NCBI GenBank assembly: GCA_963971305.1
Contig: OZ020313.1
Span: forward strand, 22,641,260 to 22,705,259
Length of the DNA stretch: 64,000 bases
From: Arcuatula senhousia
Lineage: Eukaryota > Mollusca > Bivalvia > Mytilida > Mytilidae
Reading direction: 5' to 3'
In this document: positions 13,601-28,600 of the stretch, piece by piece
How positions within the stretch are numbered: the stretch's first letter is position 1
How the letters are laid out: the number at the start of each line of letters is the position of its first letter
Translations under genes and position numbers: made by a program
Notes under the pieces: generated by a model
Seen by the model: only the letters and a program-made list of their open reading frames with translations
The model's database searches: none
What the model was told of the DNA's origin: nothing

Positions 13601-16600
13601 TGATATGTATAGTGTTGTGTATGAAGATAGAGTCTAGAGTGGATGTTATAGATGGCCAGAGTGGATGTTAACATTATATAGATAGATCAGACATAGTGTA
13701 TGAAGTGTTTATGATGTATATGATGGGGATATATATTGTACAGTATATGTATAGTATTGTGTATTAAGATAGAGTCTAGAATGGATGTTATAGATGGCCA
13801 GAGTGGATGTTAACATGATATAGATAGATCAGACATAGTGTATGAAGTGTTTATGATGTATATGATGGGGATATATATTGTACAGTATATGTAAAGTATT
13901 GTGTATTAAGATAGAGACTAGAATGGATGTTATAGATGGCCAGAGTGGATGTTAACATGATATAGATAGATCAGACATAGTGTATGAAGTGTTTATGATG
14001 TATAAGACATTGAAATATATTGTACATGATATGTATAGTATTGTGTATTAAGATAGAGACTAGAGTGGATGTTAATGTGATATAGATAGATCAGACATAG
14101 TGTATGAAGTGTTTATGATGTATATGATGGGGATATATATTGTACAGTATATGTAAAGTATTGTGTATTAAGATAGAGTCTAGAGTGGATGTTATAGATG
14201 GCCAGAGTGGATGTTAATGTGATATAGATAGATCAGACATAGTGTATGAAGTGTTTATGATGTATATGATGGGGATATATATTGTACAGTATATGTAAAG
14301 TATTGTGTATTAAGATAGAGTCTAGAGTGGATGTTATAGATGGCCAGAGTGGATGTTAACATGATATAGATAGATCAGACATAGTGTATGAAGTGTTTAT
14401 GATGTATAAGACATTGAAATATATTGTACATGATATGTATAGTATTGTGTATTAAGATAGAGACTAGAGTGGATGTTATAGATGGCCAGAGTGGATGTTA
14501 ACATGATATAGATAGATCAGACATAGTGTATGAAGTGTTTATGATGTATAAGACATTGAAATATATTGTACAGTATATGTATAGTATTGTGTATTAAGAT
14601 AGAGACTAGAGTGGATGTTATAGATGGCCAGAGTGGATGTTAATGTGATATAGATAGATCAGAGATAGTGTATGAAGTGTTTATGATGTATATGATGGGG
14701 ATATATATTGTACAGTATATGTATAGTATTGTGTATGAAGATAGAGTCTAGAGTGGATGTTATAGATGGCCAGAGTGGATGTTAACATTATATAGATAGA
14801 TCAGACATATTGTATGAAGTGTTTATGATGTATATGATGGGGATATATATTGTACAGTATATGTATAGTGTTGTGTATGAAGATAGAGTCTAGAGTGGAT
14901 GTTATAGATGGCCAGAGTGGATGTTAATGTAATATAGATAGATCAGACATAGTGTATGAAGTGTTTATGATGTATATGATGGGGATATATATTGTACAGT
15001 ATATGTATAGTATTGTGTATTAAGATAGAGACTAGAGTGGATGTTATAGATGGCCAGAGTGGATGTTAATGTAATATAGATAGATCAGACATAGTGTATG
15101 AAGTGTTTATGATGTATATGATGGGGATATATATTGTACAGTATATGTAAAGTATTGTGTATTAAGATAGAGTCTAGAGTGGATGTTATAGATGGCCAGA
15201 GTGGATGTTAACATGATATAGATAGATCAGACATAGTGTATGAAGTGTTTATGATGTATAAGACATTGAAATATATTGTACATGATATGTATAGTATTGT
15301 GTATTAAGATAGAGACTAGAGTGGATGTTATAGATGGCCAGAGTGGATGTTAACATGATATAGATAGATCAGACATAGTGTATGAAGTGTTTATGATGTA
15401 TAAGACATTGAAATATATTGTACAGTATATGTATAGTATTGTGTATTAAGATAGAGACTAGAGTGGATGTTATAGATGGCCAGAGTGGATGTTAATGTGA
15501 TATAGATAGATCAGAGATAGTGTATGAAGTGTTTATGATGTATATGATGGGGATATATATTGTACAGTATATGTATAGTATTGTGTATGAAGATAGAGTC
15601 TAGAGTGGATGTTATAGATGGCCAGAGTGGATGTTAACATTATATAGATAGATCAGACATATTGTATGAAGTGTTTATGATGTATATGATGGGGATATAT
15701 ATTGTACAGTATATGTATAGTGTTGTGTATGAAGATAGAGTCTAGAGTGGATGTTATAGATGGCCAGAGTGGATGTTAATGTAATATAGATAGATCAGAC
15801 ATAGTGTATGAAGTGTTTATGATGTATATGATGGGGATATATATTGTACAGTATATGTATAGTATTGTGTATTAAGATAGAGACTAGAGTGGATGTTATA
15901 GATGGCCAGAGTGGATGTTAATGTAATATAGATAGATCAGACATAGTGTATGAAGTGTTTATGATGTATATGATTGGGATATATATTGTACAGTATATGT
16001 ATAGTATTGTGTATGAAGATAGAGACTAGAATGGATGTTATAGATGGCCAGAGTGGATGTTAACATGATATAGATAGATCAGACATAGTGTATGAAGTGT
16101 TTATGATGTATATGATGGGGATATATATTGTACAGTATATGTATAGTGTTGCCAATGATGATAGAGTCTAGAGTAGATGTTATAAAAGGCCAGAGTTGAT
16201 GCTAATGGGATATTGTATATGAAATGTTTATGGTGTATGTGACAATGAAAAATGTCATATGATATGTAGAACCCTACAATGATAGGTACATGTAGATTTG
16301 CAGTAGATAAAATCAAGTGATGATGGCATTCAATCCTATCAAGATTTGTAATGATTTGCCCTTACCAGCAGCCCTGAGAACATCATTGGATGCATCCGCT
16401 GTTTCTTCTGGTTCCAGTATCAGTTCTTCACCAGTTAGTTCCTGTACCACTTCTACTGTTGAAGACTGTCCTGAAAATTACAGTAATTACAAAATCATGC
16501 TGTATATCTTTACTTTTGTAAAGTAATTAATTTTCTCAGGAGCTAATTTTCATGAATTCTTCACATAATGTCATTTTGCAGGCAATAATTTTTGTGGTTT

Positions 16601-19600
16601 TGTGTTTTTCCCTTATCATTCATATAGCATTGTATGAAATATTATTTTTTGTGTGCTTTTCTTTCAATCATAAAAAAGGCAAAAATTAGTACATCACAAC
16701 AATTACTACAATATACAATACTTTGAGATACAATATCCAATATCAGCGATAACTTGATTCATTTATCTAGTTTGAGAGTTCATGGATGTTATTATTTGAT
16801 ATCATATTATAAGTCTGTATATTGTTGTTAAAGACTACTTGAGTTACCATTATCTTTTTGCATTTTTCTTCTTTTGGCCCTTGTAGTTAAAGGTGAGACT
16901 ATAACTTCATTCTTCCTTTTGAAACCTTTAGTAGATTTAAAGATAGTAATGAAAAATACATAAAAACATTTGCATGCCCACTCTCCAACACATATCTGCA
17001 TATTTTTAACAACTATTCTACATAACTGTATGTTCATGTGTATCTCTATCTTTTAATTCTTTAATACATGATAATTACTAGTGGGATGATTTTTGTTTCT
17101 TATATCCCCAAACTCATTGATCATCACAATTTATAACAATACTGATACAATTACATGTATTGAATATTAAAATACAAAGGTCATACAAAAAGTATCAAGG
17201 ATCATACATTTTGTGTTAAGGATATACATGCATGAATATTATTATGAGCATGCCAATTATTTCAACACCTCGGTCAACTCAGCAGACAAAATATGTTTAA
17301 GTCTAAAAAAACTAATGATGAATGGACATTAATAGTTTTTGCAATAAAGAAGCTCTCTTAAACAGTGAGGGTATGATATAGATCAAGCCACATACACTAA
17401 AGCATCCACCATACATTCATCTAACTAACACATATAAGATGGAAGTATACTAGGTGAGAGTAATTGACCCTGTTCAAACTTAAAACAGTATGATCAAGAA
17501 TCATAAACTGACATTCTTTTAGCAAACAAATAAAAGTAGTACATTTTTTCAAGAGATTTCTCCTCATTGTTTTACATGTAAATCAATTTAAGTGTGAACA
17601 GGGTGTTACTATTTGATTAAGCAATATATGTTGATAGATCTGTTAGGAAGCATGTGATGTGACATGTTATGATAGATTGGTAAGAGGTATCTAAGATATT
17701 TACTGTGCTGATTATACTCACTCTTCCAAAGTTGTCTAAATAAAATTCATAACAAAAGCCTAGTCTTTAAAAACTGTATTTAGTATATATACACATGTAC
17801 ATTTAAAAGCCAGAAATCCTACATAGTTGGGAAGGGTCTCATTCATAAAAATGGATTTGCATAAAAATTTAAAATGAAAATCTTAAAATTGTACTGAATG
17901 AAAATGTAAAATTTCATTTATCTAATCCACATAGCTTATGAGTTTTAGTGTTCACAAGAAATATTTGACGGACAGACAGACAAACGTATGGACAATGTGA
18001 AAATTATAAAAATGAGGGGCTCTAATAATAATAAGGAATTATCTTATGAATACAGGTATCATGTAAGATATGTTGATCATGTTTATTTTGACCAATTTCA
18101 ATTATTAAGTTTTCACCTTTTCTGCATATTACAAAATTAGACAATAATCAGGGATGTTCAATATTGAAAGAGACCAATTATAACAAAAAGTTTTAACCTT
18201 TTGAAAATATGCAAATATATATTCCGCTGTTGTTAAATTGTATTCTTACCTGATTTTGCAGCAGCTGTTTTTCTGGAGCCTTTTCTACACTGCAATCTCC
18301 CAGTAGCAGATCCTATGATGGGCTTGTTAACATTTGGCTCTGTGATGAACAAACCATCTTTCGGACAGTTCACATCCAACATTCTGTTGATGTTGCCCAC
18401 TGCTGTAATGGCAGTATTCAAAGAAGATTGGCTGGTCACAATATATGATAAATTTTCACAATGCTTCAGCACGAATCTTAACTGTCTTTGGAGAGCTTCG
18501 ACCTGAAACAAATTATTTTTTTTTTTAAAGTTACACTTACCAAATAGCTCTATTCCAACTTGTTTTAAGGCTGTACACATTGTATGTATTGTAGCATTTT
18601 CCGCTAAGAATGTAAAAGTAAGAAAGTTACATTTCAAAAATATGAATAGTTAGCTATCTCCTTCAATAATAATAATAATACCAGGTTTCATTTTCAACAA
18701 GAAAGGAAAAATAAACAAAATTTGCAAGATTTATATTTTCAAAACCAGACAATGAGAAAGTTGTGATTTCAGACCTGTGAAATTTCCTACTGCACAGCTT
18801 TTATGGTTGATGTTAACACAAACTAGCATCTCATCATCTTAAATAACACTAATCATTTCAAAGTTATTTCGATTTCAAAATGGCAAATGGAGATGACAAA
18901 AATTGTATCAAGATACTGTCAACTGGTGGAAAAGGCTATGTATTGATCACATGTTGTTGGATCAGCTTCATCTATGCTTTTGTGCAGTAAAGACTTTGTT
19001 ATGCTGATTTATTTTATTTCATACATGATGGCTAATGAGATCTGAAATACATGTAGCATTGACCCTTTATTTTGCTCACATGGCCAATGTCTGGTAATGA
19101 GTAAATATATCGTAATACAACAATGTATAATTACATCTGTTTCAAGCTTGTCTTGATCATCCGGGATATTGTCATCCAATGTATTCTCAACCTCATCATT
19201 GAGACAGTCAGTGGTACTGGTTCTCAATAGGTCCAAACTAAAATATGGGCTGTCCTTGTAGTTTGACGGTAGATCATCCCATGTAAACCTGTTATTATCA
19301 GATAATAATACAACTAACAGGTGTTTACATGGGAAGTGGTGCCTTTTCCAATCTACACACTGGCAGCTGGGCATTCCATTGCCATTGTCGATTTCAACAG
19401 TATAGAGTAGGTCGTTTTGAGAACTTCCTACTGTGAAGACACCATTGCCTACATCATTTATAGTAATGTTTGATCTCATGTCCTGAGCCTCTATCCATCT
19501 TTTCATTGTATGTTGGACAAAATGATAGGGTCTGTTGTGAAGGAAAGGTGGGACGTCTTCATCATAGGACTTGTATGCAGAGCTGGATTTGATATTTTCC

Positions 19601-22600
19601 TGAACATATCTACAAGTATAAACAAGGAATATTGATAGAAATTCAGAACCTCCCAAACAAACATTATAAACATAAAGAAGATATTTTGTCCTCTTTATCC
19701 TATTATTGATTTTTAAATTTTTCTATGAGGAAATTGGCAATGTGAGCAAAATAAAGTACTGGTATCAATGCAAATGGGGGTATAACATCAGATGCCTAGC
19801 TATTATACTTTTTGAGCAATTCATTGTCCAAAAGAGTCTTACAAAAAATGTTTACACCACCGCTGCCGGAAAGGAATACCTATGTCTTGCCTTCCGCAAC
19901 TTTTTGTCGCAGGCGAGACAAAAAAATAGAGTGTCTGTATACAACAGATTATAGAAGATACATAGAGCAGTAAAGGATTTAGTCATAAGGGGGAGTTAAG
20001 CCAATTTTCCTCAGCCATCTATGTGCTTTATGATTATGAATTTATGATGATAAATATGTTAAAAACTTTCAGGCCGTTTCAATTTACACAATCTTACAAA
20101 GGCCATGAATCAGTTTACATTTTACCTTTGCATGCAGTCAGGAAAATAACGATTCACAATTATGTGAACAAGTTGGCTTATTGTCTGGCTTCTCTTGTAC
20201 CCAATGGACCATAGGTATCCATGTTTGAGATTCCCATTCTGCCGTTCTATACCATTGGTGGTGTTGATGGCATTAACCCTGTCTTGTCGGTACATCTTAA
20301 TCCATCTCTGTGAGAAAAAAAAAACTAATTAAGCAAACCTAAATAATCAAGTAACTATAATACATAGAGTGTCTGCATGTGGAGTCGTACACTTTTTAAG
20401 GTTTTTACTTTTAAAGTGTCAATGACAATTGTTAATCAGTTTCAATGTTTTTTAAAATATAGAGATAAACAAGAAATGTGTGTTTTCAATATAGTTTTGA
20501 AAAAAACACTGTTTATTTTTAATTTTACTGATTACTTTCTTAAAGTAACAAAACATGTAAAATTGCTAAAAATGGTACATGGATTCGTACACCCAAATAT
20601 TTTGCAAATTATCATTCAATTCTTCTCCAGTTCTATAGAGGTTGAAAAACAATCATTTCAATGACATTTTGATACTATTTAGTTATCAAAGATTTGTTGG
20701 ATGACAAAGTGTCTGTTGGTTTATCAGTATGCATTTGTACGGCAGTTTTGACCAACAGTAAAAATGAGTAAAATTTTTTTTGAGCATAGATACTGAAACC
20801 ATGATCGAAACTTTTGACTATATGAATGGAAAGTAATTGAAATAATACTGTTATGCAATTTCCAAGTGATATCGAATCTAACCTTAAACAAAAAAGGTGT
20901 TGTATCAGGTTTAGTTTTGCATCTTTGTCAATAGAGGGTCCCGGAACTTAATAATATTGAAATTGTAATTATTTGCAAGAAATATTCTTTAAAATGTTTC
21001 AATAAATCTGTTTGTCAAATCATTTCATTTAGTGCTCAGTAGATACAACAGTTTGTATAGCAAAATAAAAATTGTATTCGACATCTTTGAAAATCAAGTT
21101 GTCAAATTTAATTTGTAAACGAACATTTTTGTCTCGCCTGCGACGAATGTCGCAAAAAGCGAGACTTAGGTATGGTGATTCCGGCGGCGACGGCGACGGC
21201 GACGGCGACGGCGGCGGCGGCGGCGTCCACAATTGGTTAAAGTTTTTGCTTAAGTCTGTTTTATGTGAACTAGTTATGTTACACCATTGATATTTGGTAT
21301 GCAGTTGCATCAGCATCAGTACAGATCAGTTTTAAAAGGATTTCACCTGTATGCTCCTGCAGTCACGGTCTACTGACTTTGAAATTGTACACTGATTTGG
21401 CCGAGGTTAACCTTATTTCTTAAGTCTGTTTAACATGAAGCAGTTATGTTACACCATTGATATTTGGTATGCAGTTGCATCAGCATCAGTACAGATCAGT
21501 TTTCAAAGGATTTCACCTGTATGCTCCAGCAGTCACGGTCTACTGACTTTGAAATTGTACACCGATTTGGCCGAGGTTAACCTTTTTTCTTAAGTCTGTT
21601 TAACATGAAGCAGTTATGTTACACCATTGATATTTGGTATGCAGTTGCATCAGCATCAGTACAGATCAGTTTTCAAAGGATTTCACCTGTATGCTCCTGC
21701 AGTCACGGTCTACTGACTTTGAAATTTTACACTGATTTGGCCGAGGTTAACCTTTTTTCTTAAGTCTGTTTAACATGAAGCAGTTATGGTACATCATTGA
21801 TATTGGGTATGCAATTGCATTAGCATCAGTACAGATCAATTTCAAAAGTATTTTGTCTGTATGATCCTGCAGTCACAGTCTACTGACTTTGAGATTTTAC
21901 ACTTTTTAACTTTTTACTTATGTCACGAGTGTTTTTTATAAAGCAGTTATGGTTCACCATTTATATTTGGTATGCAGCTGCTTAAGCATTAGTTAAGATC
22001 AGTTTAAGGAGGATTATTACTTCATTTTATACTGTGTCCAGTTGCGACAGGCGAGACATGTCTCTGTGTTAACAGTTTATTATGATTTGGTATCTTTTAC
22101 ACATAAAAATATTTTAAATAACCCTATGGAAACAGAAATATTTTTCTTAAATGCGACATAATGTGCCCCAATATTTTCAGTGTTTAAACTAGAAGACATC
22201 TGTTTCAGATCACAGTTCACTTAATGAGCCTGGTTTTCAATGTAAATAAATCTTACTATTTACCTTTTTTTTGTCCAAATAATGTTTCTGGAACCAGGTT
22301 CTAAGGTTTGAATTCTTCTTCCATTCTTCTTCATTGAATAGCACTTCAATATTTCTCTTGAGTTCTCCTTCGTCTTCCGATTCTGCAACCCTTTTCATGC
22401 TGTTTAAAAGAGGACTCTTCTGTGTTGGCTGCACTCCATGGATAGTGGCATTAACCCATCGGTTCCAGGCCTGTAGGCGATGAAAGTCGCACAGGAATAC
22501 AAAAGTCCCTACATCTGAAAAAACAATTATATAAAATAATAACGTAAGATGTTATCTAACGTATTGTGTCAACCAGAGTGTGTGTATGAAGGACAACAGA

Positions 22601-25600
22601 ATGTCATACATGATGAAGTTACATTTGGCAGTAAAATATGGACCTTAACCAAACAACAAGAACTAAACTTAATTTGACATAGCATAAAATATAGGGAAAA
22701 ATGACCTACTGGTCATATACATCATTAATGTTGTTCGTATATTATAAAAAATATGACACTTTTGTGGGACATCTTTGTATTACATTCTATCATTATGGCT
22801 GTTTTAGATGTTTCATTATTATAGCTTTTCGTTTGTGTTTTTCACTTTGTTTTATTGGTATCAGGAAAACTAACACATGATATAAATGGATGGTAATTAC
22901 TTTATCTGACTGATTTCTCATGAAACTATTATTGTAATAAACTTGATACAGTTGTTGTGAATCAACCACAGACAGTTTTAATTTGCAATTTTGTAGTTAT
23001 AATGTTGGCCACTAAACTTTCAGTTAATTTCTGTTCATTTTGTACATTTTCAAGGAACAATCGATCATACATGTTTATTCACTTCTATTCAGTCTCTTCC
23101 TTGTCTTAGTGCCATGCAGGTGTTTCTTTTCTTCTCCCTGTTTTAATTGCCCTTGAAGAAGGTCTTTTGACCGAAAGTGCTCGGGCCCCTCTTTCATTTT
23201 TCATTTGATTTAAGCGATATGTTTTTGTGTGTTTATAATGTGATTTTACCTTTTAACCTTGTGGCGTACCTGACTTTTAGTATTGTATTGATTTTTAATT
23301 CTGCCACACAGGAACTCCTATTATTATAGATCATACATGTTGTTTACATACATTGATGACATTTAGTCGTGTTTTCAGTCGATGATACATGTAGCCAGAT
23401 TTGGCTTCCTAATAGTTCAATTTTAGCAAATTACTAAAATTTGCTTTCCTGACATTTGGCATCATTGTATGAAATTTACACATTTACATGGACATGAAAA
23501 TGTACTGATAATTCTGTATTATTTTTTTTTTCAAAATTTATATGGATTCTGCATTAATACCTCTAAAAGTTGTCTCCACAGACTGTATCTCCTGTTCACT
23601 GTAATCGGTCATGAAATATCTTGGCTTCCATTCTGGAGTCCATTTTCTGATTACCTTGAGGGCTTCAGAAATAGCTTCTGTGCTTTCTACTTCAACGATA
23701 AAGCAGGCAACTACAATGTAATGCACATTGGTAGGGACAGCCAAAAGGAACAACGGAAGAGAGTATTTACTCGTTCTGTATGTGGCATCAAGCAAAACAA
23801 GTTCTTGTCCATAGCGAAGAAGAAGTCTCTGCTGCCAACGTGTCATATGGACATACAAGAATGAACTCTCTTGTTGACCTAAGTTGTGTATTATATTGTC
23901 ACTATCACAGTCTGTATATTGTTCTGTATTTGCCTGAGTAGCATTTGACTTCCTCCTGTACTCTATGAAGTCATCTGTAGTATCTTGCCATTTCAGAACC
24001 ATTTCATGCAGTTGGTCTTGATCCATGGCACTGTCTCTGCAAATGATAAAACATTTTGTAACTTTAATCAATTATTACACTATGACAGTAGTCTTAGTAT
24101 TGTTCCAATGTTCAGCTTTTCAATACAACAGAAAACGCATGTCACATATTCAATACTATCTAAATTATGTTAAGGATCATCTATGCACTTTGTCTCTTTA
24201 AAGGTGTCAATTTACATATGTAGTATAGCCATATAACTATCCATATTTTACAATGCATATTGCTCACAGCACCCGGGTATACTATCTCAATACATTATTA
24301 ACACAAATTTCTCTTCTCCATACAATTATTTTGCACTTCATTTTACCCAATGCATAAAATCAACCTTTTGAGTGAGAGCTATACTAAACATTGTAAGATT
24401 TACATTTAGTAGATTTAGAATAACATTTTTACTGAGATAAGTGTTGTAGTCTCTTTGATATGTTCCCATATTTTAGTTTATTCCCACATAAATAAAATAC
24501 AGAAATGTATAATACCTGCAATGCATGGTTGCTTGAACCATATGATTTCTTATTTGGGACAGTGTTGGGAAGAATCGTGTGTTGTGTCTTGCTGGTAATC
24601 TTTTTCCTTGAAAAAGATTAGTCTTTACATATTCTTCACACAACAGTTTCATTTCCCGGCTACTGAACACACTCTCCTCTTTTACTTTTTGGTGAATGTA
24701 TTCAGACAACCTCTTATCGATTGTCTGAACACTAGTTGCCATCTGAAAAGATACAAAAGACAAAAAGTTGATACTGGAACAATTTCTAAGTCCTACACCT
24801 ATGATTGTAAATTTGAAACTTTCTTTTCAAAAATGCACATTCAAGTCAACATAAAAATGTTTTCAAATTATTTTTCAAATGATTTCTGTAATACTAAAAG
24901 TTGCCTTGTCTATTTCATTCAAATATAATAATAATAATAATAACTAGCAATAATTTGTGTTGGGATGCCAACACACAAGTTGCCCAAAATCGCCTTGGAT
25001 AGTATTTCTTTCAATTCAGATCAATAAAGTATGCCTAGAAAACAAAATTCATTGAAATCAGACAAAAACCTTCAGTCCAGGTGAGCTAACAAAAAAGATA
25101 TTCCTGCACATCTTTATATGGTGTAATATTACATACCAAGTTTCATAAAATTTTATTTAGTAGTACACAAAATTTTGAAAAGATAGGTTATTTAAAAAAA
25201 ACCTTTTGTACGGAAGAAAAGAATAATGAAAAAAACAAAGAAAAACAATAAAGTTTTTTTCATTTCATGGAAAACACTTTAATTTAATAATAATTAAACT
25301 CTCATAAGGCAGTTATTGCAATTTTAAATTATTGTTACTATCACAACACTGTCAAACACAGGATTAATTGCAGATATTTTGGGACAGATGTACAAACTTT
25401 GGCCAAGTAAGCTTCAAATCACTAAGTACACAAACCTGTCCCTCAATATGGTTTGTATGCTGTGTAGACAGCTCAACATGGTACTGGTGCTCAAGGACAA
25501 TATCATCTTGGTTCTTCATAGCAGACTTGAGCTGTGCTGACATGGCACTCATTCCATGCTTGTTGTTCATATCATGGACCTATAAATATACACAACTTAG

Positions 25601-28600
25601 CCAACACTTTTGTACAGAAAAGGTGGTTACAACATACAACTATTGCTCTTTTTCTGCCAATAATACTTAGTTGCTTGCCTATCTTTTTGGACCTTAGAAA
25701 ACACATTTTGGGTTTTTTTTTTTTAATAAAACAATTTGCACAAGACCTTAACATAATTGATATATGATTTTTTTACATATCACACTTGTTATTACTTTTG
25801 AGAAAAGCAACAAATTTCTAATGCATTCCTTTTATTTAATTTAGCAATAGTATTTCAATATATAAATCAAAATATATCATGAATATAATATTTAAAGTAG
25901 GAATTAAAAAGAGGAGTGTAGTACTTTCATCTATCTCAGGACCAGTCAAGATTGAATGGTGCTATGAACATTGTTATAGCGATTAGTCTTTTATGAGGTT
26001 ATGCTATACTTTATAGGTTTATTAAGCGTTTAATTTAGCGTCAAATGTTTTTGTTTATAAATTTCCTGTCAATTCCTGTCGGTAATTTACAAAATGGAAA
26101 TATTTTTAATTTTCCTCCAGCACATATAGCTAAATGGTGTCTGATGCAAATGTTCCTGTATTCCGATTGGTGTACTTAATGTTTGTGCATCCTTACTCTT
26201 TCGCAAAAACTATTTCCCATTTGTCTATTGTAATTTCACTTGGGTTTGGGCAAGTTATGCAGTATAAATGATTTTCTGATTTACAATGTACATGTTATAT
26301 TAGCAATCATTTTAAATATCTTTCCATTCTTGTTTCATTTGACCCTCTTAGGGCATAACTCGCCCAAAGGGCAATGCAGGTCAGTAAAAGTCCAATATCT
26401 CAGAAATGGAAATAGTGAATGCTTTAAAAGAAGTGATGCTAGTCAAACCTTAAATCCTGGAAACTTTACAATATGTCTTATGTAAAGCTTTGCTTGACAG
26501 TCCAACTTTCTGGTTGTTTGTACAAGCCTTCTCCTTTTTACACTGTAACTATGCTCTTCATCCTGTATTACATAATAATGACAATAGAAAAATACATATA
26601 TGTGATGCAGGAAAATCACCCTTATGGGTAGTCATTTATTAGGCATTTCTTGACTTCAACTAGAGTACTGACAAATTCAGGAAGGACCCAGCAGGAATTT
26701 AATAAAAATGTTTTTAAATTTATCGAACTAATAAACATATAATTTTAATATGCAAATCTTGATATGCTACACAGAAATGGTACAAAATTTCATTACTATT
26801 AATAGGTTTTGAGTTTTAGTGTTCTCAAAATTTGTGACTTTTCTATCAAACATGTCAAAAATGAAATTTTTTTCCAAAAATTATCTCACGGACTACATTT
26901 GAAGCATGAAATTTTACTATGCAAATCATGACAAGCTTACAAAACTTCAAATCCGTATTATTAATAGACTTGGGTTTTAGTGTTCACAAGAATTGTTGAC
27001 GGACGGACAGACAGACAGACAGACAAAGTGAAAACTATAGGCCAATAGGGCATCCACATCTTAAATGAGGGGCCCTAAATATCTTATTTGAACATAAGAA
27101 CACAACAAACTAGCACATAAACTGGGTAACATAGTTTGATTTCTGAAACAGCAATTTGATCTTTTTCAATTGTTAAGTTTTCATAACACTATCACTGTAA
27201 CACTGAAGTTATAATATTATATTATCACAGGCACGGATCCAAGGAAAGGCATACCAGGCCTACGCCCCCACTAAAACCGGCAAAAAATGTTTTTTGTATA
27301 AAATCAACATCCTAAAACACTAAAAATCATTTCGCGCCTCGCTTGACGCTCAGCAAAATTTTCTGTCAAAAAAATCCCCCCAACCTGAAATCCTGGATCC
27401 GCTCCTGTATCAACAAACTCAAGTTTATTTGTTTGTAAAAGTATTCCACTTTTATCTAACCTTTTTTTTATTTTGACGTTCTTTCCTTTCTTTTCCTCTT
27501 CTTCCATCATAGTTTCTACCATGCTGGCAGTCCATGACACGGGTGCCCATTATGATGAATGGAATGCCATCAAATACAATGTTTGGATGGGCCTCTTTCT
27601 GGACATCATACCAGTGTAGTTTCCCTTCATATTTCTTCAAGTCTATATAAACATGATATAATAAAAAAAAAGGTCCATAGGGCCTATATTGCTCACCTGG
27701 GATTCCAACTAAATAACCATTAAAGGGCACCCATTTGACCTAAAATTTTGCACAGTTTAGCTTTGCAAGAAAAGTGTAAATTTGTAAATAACAAACTCCT
27801 ATTTAAAAGGGCAATAATTCTCCTATTATTTGTCTGATTGGCACATTGATAGGTCAAATTTTCTTCTTACATTTATTATTTATCTCCTTTCATTAATAGC
27901 CTTGAAAAGTATAAAATTGGACAATTTGACATTTTAAGGGCAATAATGCCTACTACATATTACAGCGGTAGTCAGATCATAACAAAAATCTGCACACTAG
28001 TTGATCTTATTGTGATGAACATTTTTACCTTATGTCTGAAATTTTATATGTGCTTTTGTTTTCAAGTTATTTGCAAAAATCTACTCTGACCCAATGTTCT
28101 ATTTATAGTAATGGCAGCCAACTTTCAATCAATAGAAATGTTCCAAATGCCCTAAAGAACAATTCTTTTTTAAGTTTGGTTGAAATCGATCTAGTAGTTT
28201 AGGAGGAGTTAGCGTTTTAAGTTTAGACAACAGGCGACGGACACCAAGTGATGGCAATAGCTAACATGGCTTTTGGGCCACATGGGCTAAAAAGGAGCAT
28301 CAGTAATTATAAAATGTACAGGTCTACTATAAGTATTACATTACTATTCATCAGTTAAGCATCAATATTGTTTGATCTTTATTCATACCTAAATAAACCT
28401 AAATTTGTTGTGCTTAAAATGTTTTACCCGTAATTGTCTGATATAATTTATAAAGTTCCTTCTCTTCATAATAACAATTAGAAATCCCTAATACCTCCAG
28501 TAACATGATTAACAAACCCATACTGTGAAAGTATTAATATAAGAGAAGCATTATGCTTGTTTCCCATTCCAGGATAAATAAATATGTTTTAAACAAAAGT

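Noticed and set aside
16101..16316. 71-codon minus-strand frame
   Set aside because: Lies in decayed satellite units; chance frame.
21029..21316. Minus-strand frame with a PPPPPSPSP run
   Set aside because: The run comes from the GGC/GAC microsatellite of a repeat element; the rest is repeat sequence.
23469..23864. 131-codon plus-strand frame
   Set aside because: Antisense shadow of exon 7 of the transposase-USP gene; the minus strand has the conserved motifs and splice sites.
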